Assembly (NCBI GenBank): GCA_046348835.1
Contig: JAXMDM010000002.1
Coordinates: forward strand, 992,001 to 1,056,000
Origin: Defluviicoccus sp046348835
GTDB taxonomy: Bacteria > Pseudomonadota > Alphaproteobacteria > Rhodospirillales > Defluviicoccaceae
Reading direction: 5' to 3'
DNA: 64,000 nucleotides
Shown here piece after piece: positions 43,785 through 52,518 of this stretch; position 1 is the stretch's first letter, and each line of letters opens with the position of its first letter. The notes under the pieces are model-generated. The model was not told the DNA's origin, did not search any database, and was given only the letters and a program-made list of their open reading frames with translations. The position numbers and the translations under genes are program-made.

Positions 43785-44744
43785 ATGACCGACCTTCCGA
43801 CCTATGACGATGTTGTCGACGCGGCCGAGCGGATTCGCCGCAAATCGCACAAGACGCCCGTTGTCACCTCGCGCACCGTCGACGAACGGATGGGCGCGAC
43901 GGTGTTCTTCAAATGCGAAAACCTCCAACGCACGGGCGCCTTCAAATTTCGCGGCGCGTTCAATGCCTTGTCGAAGTTCACGTCGGAACAGCGAAAGGCC
44001 GGCGTTGTGGCGTTCTCGTCGGGCAACCACGCGCAGGCTACCGCGCTGTCCGCGCAACTGCTTGACATCCCCGCCATCATCGTGATGCCGCATGACGCCC
44101 CGGCCGCCAAGGTTGCCGCCACCAGGGGCTATGGCGGCAATGTCGTGATCTATGACCGCTACAAGGAAGACCGCGAACAGATCGGGCGCGATCTGGCCGA
44201 AAAGCACGGCCTGACCCTGATCCCGCCCTATGATCATCCCGATGTCCTGTCCGGCCAAGGCACCGCTGCGAAGGAGATGTTCGAGGAAGTGGGCGATTTG
44301 GATGCTCTGTTCGTTCCCCTGGGCGGCGGCGGGCTTCTGTCCGGCTGCGCGCTGGCGGCGCGGGCGCTGGCGCCCGGCTGCAAAATCTATGGGGTCGAGC
44401 CTGCCGCCGGAAATGACGGCCAGCAATCCTTCCGCAGCGGCCGGATCGTGCACATCGACACGCCGCAGACCATCGCCGACGGCGCGCAGACTCAGCACCT
44501 CGGCAAGATCACCTTCCCGATCATCAAGCGCGATGTCGACGACATCCTGACCGCCACGGATGAGGAGTTGGTGGACTGCATGGGCTTCATGGCCGCGCGC
44601 ATGAAGCTGGTGGTCGAACCGACCGGCTGCCTTGGCTTCGCGGCGGCGCGGCAGATGAAGGCCGAACTCCAACGCAAGCGCATCGGCATTCTGGTCAGCG
44701 GCGGCAATGTAGACATGGCGCGGTTCTGCAGCCTGCTGCCGTGA
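43785..44744 (+). CDS. Threonine/3-hydroxyaspartate dehydratase (PLP-dependent)
   Basis: A 319-residue fold-type II PLP enzyme. Lys54 in TGAFKFRGAFNA binds PLP, SSGNHAQATA holds the substrate carboxylate, and VPLGGGGLLSG binds the PLP phosphate. The length without an ACT domain fits the serine racemase / L-threo-3-hydroxyaspartate ammonia-lyase group rather than biosynthetic IlvA. The exact substrate cannot be told. It is the first chromosomal gene to the right of the element. Confidence 0.87.
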   Translation: MTDLPTYDDVVDAAERIRRKSHKTPVVTSRTVDERMGATVFFKCENLQRTGAFKFRGAFNALSKFTSEQRKAGVVAFSSGNHAQATALSAQLLDIPAIIVMPHDAPAAKVAATRGYGGNVVIYDRYKEDREQIGRDLAEKHGLTLIPPYDHPDVLSGQGTAAKEMFEEVGDLDALFVPLGGGGLLSGCALAARALAPGCKIYGVEPAAGNDGQQSFRSGRIVHIDTPQTIADGAQTQHLGKITFPIIKRDVDDILTATDEELVDCMGFMAARMKLVVEPTGCLGFAAARQMKAELQRKRIGILVSGGNVDMARFCSLLP

Positions 44745-45084
44745 TCGATCCGAAATCCCGATGCCGCCGAGTGTGACGCTTTTGAGGAAAAGCGCCACAT
44801 CCCGGCGAGCGCCGCGAACGTCGGTATGAAATCACGCGTCACTACCGGCCGGTCATAGACCTTGGGGTCAATGCCGGAATCCGCATGACGAACGGAACGC
44901 GAAACCGCCTCTTAATCGGGCGGAGCGGACTTTCCCTGTCCAGGCATTGCTCCCCCTATGGGGACTGGTGCGAAAGTGCCCTCGCCCGTCGGGGAGAGGG
45001 CCACCTCGCGCCGTCGTGGCTGTGGCCGGCGCCGGTGGGGCGGCGTATAACAGAGAAAAGGGGTAGAAATTCAAGGGGGGGGCG
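44745..45084. other. Intergenic region with one palindromic repeat
   Basis: No gene was recognised. The only notable feature is the palindrome at 44979-45000, which recurs near 52222. Confidence 0.5.
44979..45000. repeat. CCCTCGCCC-type palindromic repeat
   Basis: A 22-base imperfect palindrome, CCCTCGCCCGTC then the GGGGAGAGGG arm, identical to the copy at 52222-52243. Confidence 0.6.
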
Positions 45085-45435
45085 GTGCGTGTCGCGAGCT
45101 TTGGTGCCTTTCTACTGACGATCTGTTTTTTGTCGGTGACGGCTGATTCACATCCAGGGGGGTTCGACGCCAACGGATGCCACAATGACCGCGTGCATGG
45201 GGGTTACCATTGCCACAGCGGGCCATTAGCCGGCCAGTCGTTTGACTCGCCGGCGGAAGCGCAAAGAGCCCTCCAGGGAGCTCCTGCCAACACCCAGCAG
45301 CGATTCATGTCCGCCCCCCCGGCCGCCTCCGGCACTGCGGCCGAATGCCCTTGCGGAACCGGAAAGGTGTGCGTTGGGCCACGCGGCGGACGGTTCTGCA
45401 TCACAGGGAGCGGGAGCAAACGGTACGGGCAATAG
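45085..45435 (+). CDS. YHYH domain secreted protein
   Basis: A 116-residue protein starting with GTG after a G-rich tract. MRVASFGAFLLTICFLSVTA is a signal peptide. The mature part starts SHPGGFDANGCHNDRVHGGY and HCHSGPLAG, the His/Cys-rich YHYH domain. A second small Cys motif (CPCGTGKVCVGPRGGRFCIT) near the C-terminus resembles a PBCV-type basic adaptor. It is probably periplasmic; the function is unknown. Confidence 0.75.
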   Translation: MRVASFGAFLLTICFLSVTADSHPGGFDANGCHNDRVHGGYHCHSGPLAGQSFDSPAEAQRALQGAPANTQQRFMSAPPAASGTAAECPCGTGKVCVGPRGGRFCITGSGSKRYGQ

Positions 45436-45546
45436 GAGGATGGGGGCTTACGACAACCTCCCGCCGGGTGCTGCGGCGAGTCCCCAACAGGCGGTTCCTT
45501 CGGTATCGGCCCGCACGTCTGGGCTCGCCCGGGTTGGAATGCCGGA

Positions 45547-46860
45547 TCAGAAATGGCCGGCATCGGCCGTGTCGTGGGGCTCGCCAGGCGTCGTCTGCGC
45601 GGGAGAGCGGGTGCGGTTGAACCGCATGTCATACAAGTGAGACGCGGCGCACGAGCCGCTTACGGCGAAGATGAGTGGAAACAGCACGTCCTGGGGAGCA
45701 TGGGTGAACTCCAAGATCAGGGCGATCGCGGTCAACGGCATTTTCATCGACGACGCCAGGAAGGCACCGGCCCCGACGAGGGCAAACGCTCCCAGCGGCT
45801 CGCCCGGCCACATGACCGTCCAGGCGCCGCCCAAGACGGTGGCGAGCAGGGCACCGATGGTCATTCCAGGAGTCAGCATGCCGCCCCTGGCACCGGCGCG
45901 CAGGGCGGCCAGCGTCGCCACGAGGCGCAGGACGAGCAAAGCCAGGGCGAGCTGGATGGACAGGTCGGCGGCGAGGCTGAGCTGGATCGGCCCTCGGCCG
46001 TTGCCGAGCAGCTGCGGGAAGTCGATGGCGAGGATGCCGATGCCGGTGAACGCCACCAGGGCCGACGGGATCAGGCGCCAGTCGCGGGGGGATCGGGCCA
46101 TCGCCGCTGTCCCCATGCGGGTAAATGCATAGGCGGCAACGCCGAAAACCGGTCCCGCCAGGATCGACCAGACGAGGAGGGAGCCATTGATGGAGAATGT
46201 CGCCACCGGGTACTGGACGGCATCGCCGAGCCCGATCCAGGCGATGCGGGCGGCGATCGCCGAGGTGACGATGGCCGGCAACACGGCGGCGAAACTCACC
46301 GTGCCGAGCAGCACCTCGAGGACGAAGAGGGCGCCCGCCAGCGGAACGTTATAGACCGCCGCGAGGCCGGCGCCGGCGCCGCAGGCGATCAGGACCCGGG
46401 CCTCTTCGGCGCTGAGACCGGCGCGTCGGGACAGCCAGCCGGCGAAGGCGGCACCGATCTCCCGCGGCGCCACCTCGCGGCCGAGGGGCGACCCCAGGGC
46501 GACGGTGACGATCTGCAGCAGGGCGTGGATCCCGGTCTCGGGGGCGGGCATGAGACGGCGGGGCGCCTGAACAGCGTCCTTGATCGCCACCAGCGGGCGC
46601 CCGAACCGGTAGAGCGCCCACCAGCCGCCACCCGCCAGGATGCCGCAGCCGATCAGGACAAGCACACGACGCAGCGGCGTCGCCCGTGTCACCCCGTCGA
46701 GGAACGTCTCGCCGCCGACCCAGGCATCGAGGCTATAGCCATAGGCGAGGTGCTGGACGATATGGAGCAGGAGAGCGAGGCCCATCCCGCCGGCGCCGGC
46801 GCCGGCACCCACCAGGAGTGTGGCGATGGCCAGCCTGTAGAGCGGCGTTTTTTTCGGCAT
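45547..46860 (-). CDS. ClC-type chloride channel/transporter
   Basis: A 437-residue ClC protein with about 12 helices. GSPLGREVAPREIGAAFAGW contains the gating Glu motif G(K/R)ExxP; YNVPLAGALFVLEVLLG and GARGGMLTPGMTIGALLATV are the other conserved segments. The C-terminus lacks CBS domains. ATG at 46860 is chosen because the longer frame upstream is not protein-like. It probably exchanges chloride for protons across the inner membrane. Confidence 0.87.
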   Translation of the reverse strand: MPKKTPLYRLAIATLLVGAGAGAGGMGLALLLHIVQHLAYGYSLDAWVGGETFLDGVTRATPLRRVLVLIGCGILAGGGWWALYRFGRPLVAIKDAVQAPRRLMPAPETGIHALLQIVTVALGSPLGREVAPREIGAAFAGWLSRRAGLSAEEARVLIACGAGAGLAAVYNVPLAGALFVLEVLLGTVSFAAVLPAIVTSAIAARIAWIGLGDAVQYPVATFSINGSLLVWSILAGPVFGVAAYAFTRMGTAAMARSPRDWRLIPSALVAFTGIGILAIDFPQLLGNGRGPIQLSLAADLSIQLALALLVLRLVATLAALRAGARGGMLTPGMTIGALLATVLGGAWTVMWPGEPLGAFALVGAGAFLASSMKMPLTAIALILEFTHAPQDVLFPLIFAVSGSCAASHLYDMRFNRTRSPAQTTPGEPHDTADAGHF

Positions 46861-47024
46861 TGGACGCGTGGACCTTGTGCTTTGCCGGTCACATGAGGAT
46901 ACACGAAGCTTCGGGCTTCCTCTGCCGAAGCCGGAGGCGAGGCCGACTGGCGTTGTCGGCCGCGCCAGGCCGCCGCATTTTCCTTGCCGCGTGCAGACGG
47001 CCATCCAGGGGCGAACAGGGAACG

Positions 47025-47603
47025 ATGATGGTCTCCCTCGATCTCAGCGGCGATGCGCTGGCGGTGGGGTTGGTGGACCTGCCGGCGTTCTTTTCGGCGT
47101 GTGGACGCTACCGCTACTGGCTGGCGCGGGATATCGGCGGCGACGGTCGAGGCGGCCCAGCGCTGTTCATCCTCCACAACCCGAGCACCGCCGATGCCAG
47201 CCGTGACGATCCGACGATCCGGCGCTGCATCGGCTACGCCCGCCGCTTCGGCTGTCGGCGGATGATCGCGGTCAATCGCGTTGCCGTCCGGGCAACCGAC
47301 CCGGCCGCCGTCTTCACCGCGGCCGATCCGGTCGGACCGTTGAACGACGCCGCCATTGCCCGCGCCGCAGCCGTCGTCGGCGCCGGCTGCGGTATTATCG
47401 TCGCCGCCTGGGGCGCCTTCGGCACCAACGCGGCGCAGCGGCGGGTCTGTCAACGGCGGGACGAGGCGGTGGTCCCCCTCCTCGCCGAGGCCGAACTTCA
47501 TGCGCTGGGAGTCACCCGCGCCGGTCACCCGCGCCATCCGCTCTACCTCGCCGCCACCGCCCGCCCCCGATCCTGGCGTCCGCCGCGGCCGACCGAGGTA
47601 TAG
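47025..47603 (+). CDS. DUF1643 family protein
   Basis: A 192-residue protein with the DUF1643 signature RYRYWLARDIG, then ALFILHNPSTADASRDDPTI and RRCIGYARRFGCRRMIAVN, later GCGIIVAAWGAFGTNA. The start is at 47025 or the adjacent ATG at 47028, after AGGGAA. The function is unknown, although some members occur near nucleic-acid-modifying genes. It is divergent from the ClC gene. Confidence 0.82.
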   Translation: MMVSLDLSGDALAVGLVDLPAFFSACGRYRYWLARDIGGDGRGGPALFILHNPSTADASRDDPTIRRCIGYARRFGCRRMIAVNRVAVRATDPAAVFTAADPVGPLNDAAIARAAAVVGAGCGIIVAAWGAFGTNAAQRRVCQRRDEAVVPLLAEAELHALGVTRAGHPRHPLYLAATARPRSWRPPRPTEV

Positions 47604-47812
47604 CCGCCGCCGGCCCGGCACTGGCCGCGATTGCGGCGGCGCGGATAGGGGGCGAAACGGAGGTGACGCAGGCCACAGACGGCGGCGAACATAGGAAGTA
47701 CATGCTTAGGCGAGTTTGGTCCGGCCGAAGAGGTTCGCATGGGCATTTGCACCTGCGGTCGGTATATGATAGATAACTAATAAAAAGTCGACAACTTAGG
47801 TAAGGGGGTCAA

Positions 47813-49270
47813 ATGAAAGACGCCAGATGTGTTTCCGATGCTCCAATATCATTAAAAATACTATTGATATACACTGTCGCTATGCCGGTCCTGCTTTGGG
47901 CGACGGGAGCTAGCGCGCTCGAGCCCATCGAGGCGCTCGGCAAGAACGTCTTCTTCGACGAGAGCTTGTCCGTTCCGCGCGATAGGCAGGCCTGTGCCTC
48001 CTGTCACGACCCGAAAGTGGGATGGATCCTGCCTGATTCTGTCATCAACAAAACGACGGTGGTGGCGCCGGGAGCCAGACCGGGCGCATCGGGCAGCATC
48101 AAGGTCCCGACCAATGCCTACGCCAGCTTCAGCCCGGTATTCAGATCGCTTCCTCCCACCGGTGTCGTCCCCTGGGAGGGAGGCAACTTCGCCGACGGCC
48201 GCGCCGAGGGCTGCGGGGCGGAGTCGGCAGACCCCCACTGCCAGCTGGGCGACAAACGGGTCAGCGAAACGATCACCGCCGCCGACCTGGGCGTGGGGAA
48301 CGAGCGCTATGCCGTTTATCTTGGACCCACGGCGGACCAGGCGCTTAATCCCTTCCCCAACAGGGTCGAGCAGAACATCCGCGAAAGACAGGTTTGTCAG
48401 CGGGTCAAGACAGCGCCGTACAAGGCACTTTATGCACAAACCTTCGGCGAACCCATAAACTGCCGGACGGAACCGCAGAACAATCCGGGTTATAAAACCT
48501 CGTTCAAGAGAATAGCCGTTTCACTTGCCGCCTGGCAGTCCTCGTCCGAGGTGGCTTCATTTTCGTCACGGCGAGATGCCTGCATAAGTGGAAAAGCCGA
48601 CAGGGACGGCAAGTTTCCTTGCGAAAATCTGACCGATCAGGAAAATCTCGGCCATGACATCTTCTTCGGTGTCAATACGACGGGTAGAAATCGCTTTCGG
48701 ATACCGATAATTCCGGGATCCGGAGACTCGCCGGCCCCTGTGGCGGCCGGTTGTTCCGTCTGTCACAATGGCGTCCCGCAAGGGGAAAGTGCGGATTCGC
48801 AAGGTGAAGCACCGAGGCAGCTGTTCACCGACAACAGGTACCACAACATCGGGGTTCCCTATAATCGCGAAATTCCCGGGGTCGACAAAGGCGACGTGGC
48901 GGGTCTGTCCGACCACATCGATATCGGCCCCGATTTTGGTCCGGGAGAATTTCGGACGACCACCCTGCGCAATGTCGGCAAGGGCGTAAACGACAAGTTT
49001 ACCAAGGCCTACATGCATAACGGCTACTTCAAGAGTTTGAAGCAGGTTGTACACTTCTACAACACCAGTCAGGTGAAAGAGCGTTGTAAGAATTACGAGG
49101 CGACAGCGGCCGAAGCTATAGAAAATGACTGTTGGCCGGAAGCGGAATTCCCGGAAGGAGTGTTGCCGTCCTTCTTCGTTGGAGATCTTCAGCTTTCGCC
49201 GAAAGAGGAAGCGGCGCTGGTTGCATACCTAAAGACGTTCTCGGACAAATACACGCCCCAGAAGCCCTGA
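47813..49270 (+). CDS. Di-haem cytochrome c peroxidase / MauG family protein
   Basis: A 485-residue protein. The N-terminal hydrophobic segment LKILLIYTVAMPVLLWATGA ending SALE is a signal peptide. Two c-type haem sites are CASCHDPK near residue 62 and CSVCHNG near residue 319. The C-terminal AYMHNGYFKSLKQVVHFYNT is the family hallmark next to the high-potential haem. It is periplasmic, reducing peroxide or modifying a partner protein. GGGGG precedes the ATG, and the 200-base leader is unusually AT-rich. It is convergent with the Dcu gene. Confidence 0.87.
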   Translation: MKDARCVSDAPISLKILLIYTVAMPVLLWATGASALEPIEALGKNVFFDESLSVPRDRQACASCHDPKVGWILPDSVINKTTVVAPGARPGASGSIKVPTNAYASFSPVFRSLPPTGVVPWEGGNFADGRAEGCGAESADPHCQLGDKRVSETITAADLGVGNERYAVYLGPTADQALNPFPNRVEQNIRERQVCQRVKTAPYKALYAQTFGEPINCRTEPQNNPGYKTSFKRIAVSLAAWQSSSEVASFSSRRDACISGKADRDGKFPCENLTDQENLGHDIFFGVNTTGRNRFRIPIIPGSGDSPAPVAAGCSVCHNGVPQGESADSQGEAPRQLFTDNRYHNIGVPYNREIPGVDKGDVAGLSDHIDIGPDFGPGEFRTTTLRNVGKGVNDKFTKAYMHNGYFKSLKQVVHFYNTSQVKERCKNYEATAAEAIENDCWPEAEFPEGVLPSFFVGDLQLSPKEEAALVAYLKTFSDKYTPQKP

Positions 49271-49285
49271 TGACCGCGCGGCGAC

Positions 49286-50626
49286 CTATATCAGCCCGCG
49301 GGCGAGCGCGAGGAGGTATCCGACCAGGCACGAGGTAGACACCCCGATCAATCCGGGAACGATGAAGCTGTGGTTGATCACGTACTTGCCGATGTGGGTG
49401 GTGCCCGACCGGTCGAACTGGATGGCGGCGAGGTCGCTGGGGTAGGTGGGTAGAATGTAATAGCCGTAGGCGGCAGCGGCGAAGGCGACCACATAGCCGG
49501 GGTGCACGCCGATGGAAAGCGCCACCGGCACGAGAGCGGCAATCGCTGCGGCCTGGGAATTGACGAACTTCGATACGATGAGCAGCGTCAGCGCGTAGGT
49601 CCACGGATGCTCCCTGACGATGTCCGCCAGCATCGGCTTGAGGGTGGGAATGTGGGCGTCGAACATGGTGTCGGCCACCCAAGCGATGCCGAAGACGGCG
49701 ACGACGGCGATCATGCCGGCGCGAAACACCTCCGTCTTGCCGATCCCCGATGCATCCATCTTGGTGAGGATGACGATCAGCGCGCCGGCCATCAGCATGA
49801 ACATCTGAATGGTCAGCACCATGTTCATGGGCTTGCCGTCGATTTGCGGCCGGAGCCCCTCGAACGCGCCGAGGAGCGCCACCACCCCGATGGCGCCGAT
49901 GAACAAAAACATCGCCGTCCACTGGCTGCGGGACAACTGCTTGTCGAGCAGCGAGGTGGTGCCTCCATACACATACTCACGATTCTCGGGCTTGGCGATA
50001 AACGCCTGAAACTCCGGGTCCTTGTCCAGGTCCTTGCCCCGGTACAGGCTGAACAGGCCGATGGCGAGGACGCCGCACAGCGTCGATGGAATGGTGATCG
50101 ACAGGAGTTGTACGAAGCCGACGGTCTGGCCGTCGATGGGCGCCTTGGCGAGGAACGCCACCAGCGACACTACCGCGACCGAAACCGGGCTGGCCAAAAT
50201 CCCCATCTGGGCCGCCACCGAGCTGGCGGCCATGGGGCGCTCGGGGCGGACATTGTTCTTGATGGCGACGTCGTAGATGATCGGCAGCATCGTATAGACC
50301 ACATGTCCGGTCCCGCAGAGGATCGTCAGGGTGCAGGTGGTCAGCGGCGCCAGGATGGAGATGATGCGCGGGTTGCGCCGCAGGACGCGCTCGGCGATCT
50401 GCAGCAGGACGTCCAGTCCGCCCGAGGCCTGCAACGTCGCCGACGCGGCGACCACGGCGATGATGGTGAGCATGACATCGACGGGCGGCTTGCCGGGGGT
50501 GAGCCGGAACACGTAGACCATGATGACCATGCCGATGCCGCCGAGCAGGCCGAGGGCGACCCCACCCTTGCGCGCGCCGTAGAACAGGCAGACGAGGACG
50601 ATGGCCAACTGCAGAAGAAAATCCAT
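49286..50626 (-). CDS. Dcu-family C4-dicarboxylate transporter
   Basis: A 446-residue polytopic carrier with the DcuA/DcuB features LQLAIVLVCLFYGARKGGVA, TLTILCGTGHVVYTMLPIIY, then AASSVAAQMGILASPVSVAV and GYYILPTYPSDLAAIQFD near the C-terminus. It exchanges fumarate, malate or aspartate for succinate, typically under low oxygen. ATG at 50626 has GGAAGG upstream. Whether it is DcuA or DcuB cannot be told. Confidence 0.88.
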   Translation of the reverse strand: MDFLLQLAIVLVCLFYGARKGGVALGLLGGIGMVIMVYVFRLTPGKPPVDVMLTIIAVVAASATLQASGGLDVLLQIAERVLRRNPRIISILAPLTTCTLTILCGTGHVVYTMLPIIYDVAIKNNVRPERPMAASSVAAQMGILASPVSVAVVSLVAFLAKAPIDGQTVGFVQLLSITIPSTLCGVLAIGLFSLYRGKDLDKDPEFQAFIAKPENREYVYGGTTSLLDKQLSRSQWTAMFLFIGAIGVVALLGAFEGLRPQIDGKPMNMVLTIQMFMLMAGALIVILTKMDASGIGKTEVFRAGMIAVVAVFGIAWVADTMFDAHIPTLKPMLADIVREHPWTYALTLLIVSKFVNSQAAAIAALVPVALSIGVHPGYVVAFAAAAYGYYILPTYPSDLAAIQFDRSGTTHIGKYVINHSFIVPGLIGVSTSCLVGYLLALARGLI

Positions 50627-51087
50627 GGTCGCCTTCCGTTCATTTTTTTATCAGCGAAACAGGTCTCCGTTCGGAGATGGAATGAGGGCGTACCAGATTT
50701 CGACGTACTGAAGAAGCCTAGGCCGGACGGTTAAGCGACGAATTCGCCACCGCCGCCCCAGTCGGCACCTCCCATCGGATTTGCGCGCCCCCTTGTGAAT
50801 CCATCGCCATTACAATAGGTCACGATTTCACATCAGACCACAGTGTCGGGTGCGCCAGAGCGCTGTCCGAACCTCAAGCCTAGCGCGCCATCGCCCAGGG
50901 TGAGGTTGATCGAGCAAGGATGGCCCGGAGGATCGAATCTCCGCCGCGCCGACATGCCCGAGACGGCCGCATCGACCGCCGTAGCGACCAAATCTGCTCC
51001 GCCTGTCACGATCGGTCTGTCCCCTGTCCCGCCGGTAATGCTAGAGGGTGAGGAGGCTGGCAGGTCAGAGAAGCAGGGGGTGTGTTT
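50627..51087. other. Intergenic region, divergent promoters presumed
   Basis: About 460 bases between the divergent Dcu and sulfate-binding protein genes. No gene, RNA or strong hairpin was recognised. Confidence 0.5.
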
Positions 51088-52104
51088 ATGGTACGGTTTG
51101 TCACCTTGGTGGTCGTGGCGCTGTTGGCGGTCGCGGCAAGCGATGTCCGGGCGGCGCGCGCCGATCGCGTGCTATTGAATGTCTCGTACGATCCGACGAG
51201 TACGTTCTATCACGAATTCAACGAAGTCTTTGCTCGGGCCTGGAAGGAAAAGACCGACGAGACGGTGCACATTCGTATGTCGCACGGGGCGTCGGGCGTG
51301 CAGGCACGTGCGGTCATCGATGGACTCCCCGCGGACGTGGTGACCCTGGCGCTCGCCTCTGACATCGACCACATCGCCGGCATCGCCGGCTTGTTGCCCA
51401 AGGATTGGCAGTCCCGGCTCCCCGACAATAGTTCCCCATACACGTCGACCATCGTCTTCGTCGTTCGCAAGGGAAATCCCAAGGCGATTCGTGACTGGAA
51501 GGACTTGGCGAGCGAAGGTGTATCGGTAATTACACCGAACCCGAAAACCTCTGGCGGGGCGCGCTGGAACTTCCTCGCCGCCTGGGGCTATGCATTGCGT
51601 GCGTCCGGCGGCGACGAGGAAAAGGCGAAACAATTCGTTTCACAGATCTACCAGAGCGCTCCTGTGCTCGATACGTCTGCCCGGGGTGCGGCGCTCTCGT
51701 TCATGCAGCGTGGGTTGGGAGACGTCCTCATTACCTGGGAGAACGAGGCTTTCCTGGTGCAGGAGGAATTCCCGACCGAGGGTCTCCAGATCGTCGTCCC
51801 CTCGGTCAGCATTCTCTGCGAACCGCCGGTGGCGCGCCTCGATGCCAACGTGGATAAGAACAAGACCAGAGATCTCGCCGAAGCCTATCTCCGCTATCTG
51901 TATTCGCCGGACGGCCAGCGGCTGATCGCCAAGCATTTCTATCGGCCGCGAAAGCCGGAATTCGCCGACCGGGCGGACTTGGCGCGTCTGCCCCAACTGG
52001 AACTCTTCACCGTCGACCAGGAGTTCGGCGGCTGGGACCGGGCCCAGGCCAAATTCTTCGCCAACGGCGGCATCTTCGATCAGATCAACACCCTCGGGAA
52101 GTAA
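51088..52104 (+). CDS. Sulfate/thiosulfate-binding periplasmic protein
   Basis: A 338-residue protein of the Sbp/CysP family. The signal peptide is FVTLVVVALLAVAASDVRAA. Family motifs are LLNVSYDPTSTFYHEFNEVF, RMSHGASGVQARAVIDGLPA, DVVTLALASDID and TPNPKTSGGARWNFLAAWGY. ATG at 51088 is preferred to the GTG at 51082 because AGGGGG is better spaced. No cysT, cysW or cysA lies nearby, so it must work with permease genes elsewhere. Confidence 0.9.
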   Translation: MVRFVTLVVVALLAVAASDVRAARADRVLLNVSYDPTSTFYHEFNEVFARAWKEKTDETVHIRMSHGASGVQARAVIDGLPADVVTLALASDIDHIAGIAGLLPKDWQSRLPDNSSPYTSTIVFVVRKGNPKAIRDWKDLASEGVSVITPNPKTSGGARWNFLAAWGYALRASGGDEEKAKQFVSQIYQSAPVLDTSARGAALSFMQRGLGDVLITWENEAFLVQEEFPTEGLQIVVPSVSILCEPPVARLDANVDKNKTRDLAEAYLRYLYSPDGQRLIAKHFYRPRKPEFADRADLARLPQLELFTVDQEFGGWDRAQAKFFANGGIFDQINTLGK

Positions 52105-52221
52105 GCTATCTCTTAGGACACGAGCGACCATTCGGGCGACCAACGTCAGCCGGCGTTCCTCCCGAATGCCGATTTCGACGGAGATCGAGCGCCTATCGCC
52201 TGCGGGAACGAGGCGAAGGTA

Positions 52222-52243
52222 CCCTCGCCCGTCGGGGAGAGGG
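52222..52243. repeat. CCCTCGCCC-type palindromic repeat
   Basis: The same 22-base imperfect palindrome as at 44979-45000. It sits between the sulfate-binding protein gene and tRNA-Ser. Confidence 0.6.
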
Positions 52244-52305
52244 TGGCGCGCAGCGCCGGGTGAGGGGCGGCTGCCCGGAAATCATATGTCATTCCCTCAC
52301 CCTGC

Positions 52306-52327
52306 CCCTCTCCCTCGAGGGAGAGGG
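52306..52327. repeat. Perfect 22-bp palindrome
   Basis: CCCTCTCCCTC joined directly to its reverse complement GAGGGAGAGGG. The flanks (CCTCACCCTG) resemble the first palindrome, so it is probably another member of the same dispersed repeat family. It could also act as a terminator hairpin, but no U-tract follows. Confidence 0.6.
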
Positions 52328-52360
52328 AATGGTTTGATCTCTGTGGGTTAGGCGGATAAC

Positions 52361-52450
52361 TGGCGGATGGGGTGGGATTCGAACCCACGAGGCCCTTGCG
52401 GGCCCGCCGGTTTTCAAGACCGGTGCCTTCAACCGCTCGGCCACCCATCC
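52361..52450 (-). tRNA. tRNA-Ser (TGA)
   Basis: A 90-base class II tRNA. The 5' acceptor GGATGGG pairs with the 3' CCCATCC, followed by discriminator G and encoded CCA. The D arm is GGCCGAGCGGTTGAAGGC, the anticodon stem CCGGT/ACCGG has loop CTTGAAA (anticodon TGA), a long variable arm GGGCCCGCAAGGGCCT is present, and the T arm contains GGTTCGAATC. Confidence 0.95.
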
Positions 52451-52518
52451 GCGCGCGGCGCGACCTTAGCGCGCCGGGCGGCGCTTCGGAACAGGGTAGG
52501 CGTCCGCCTGCGGTTCGC

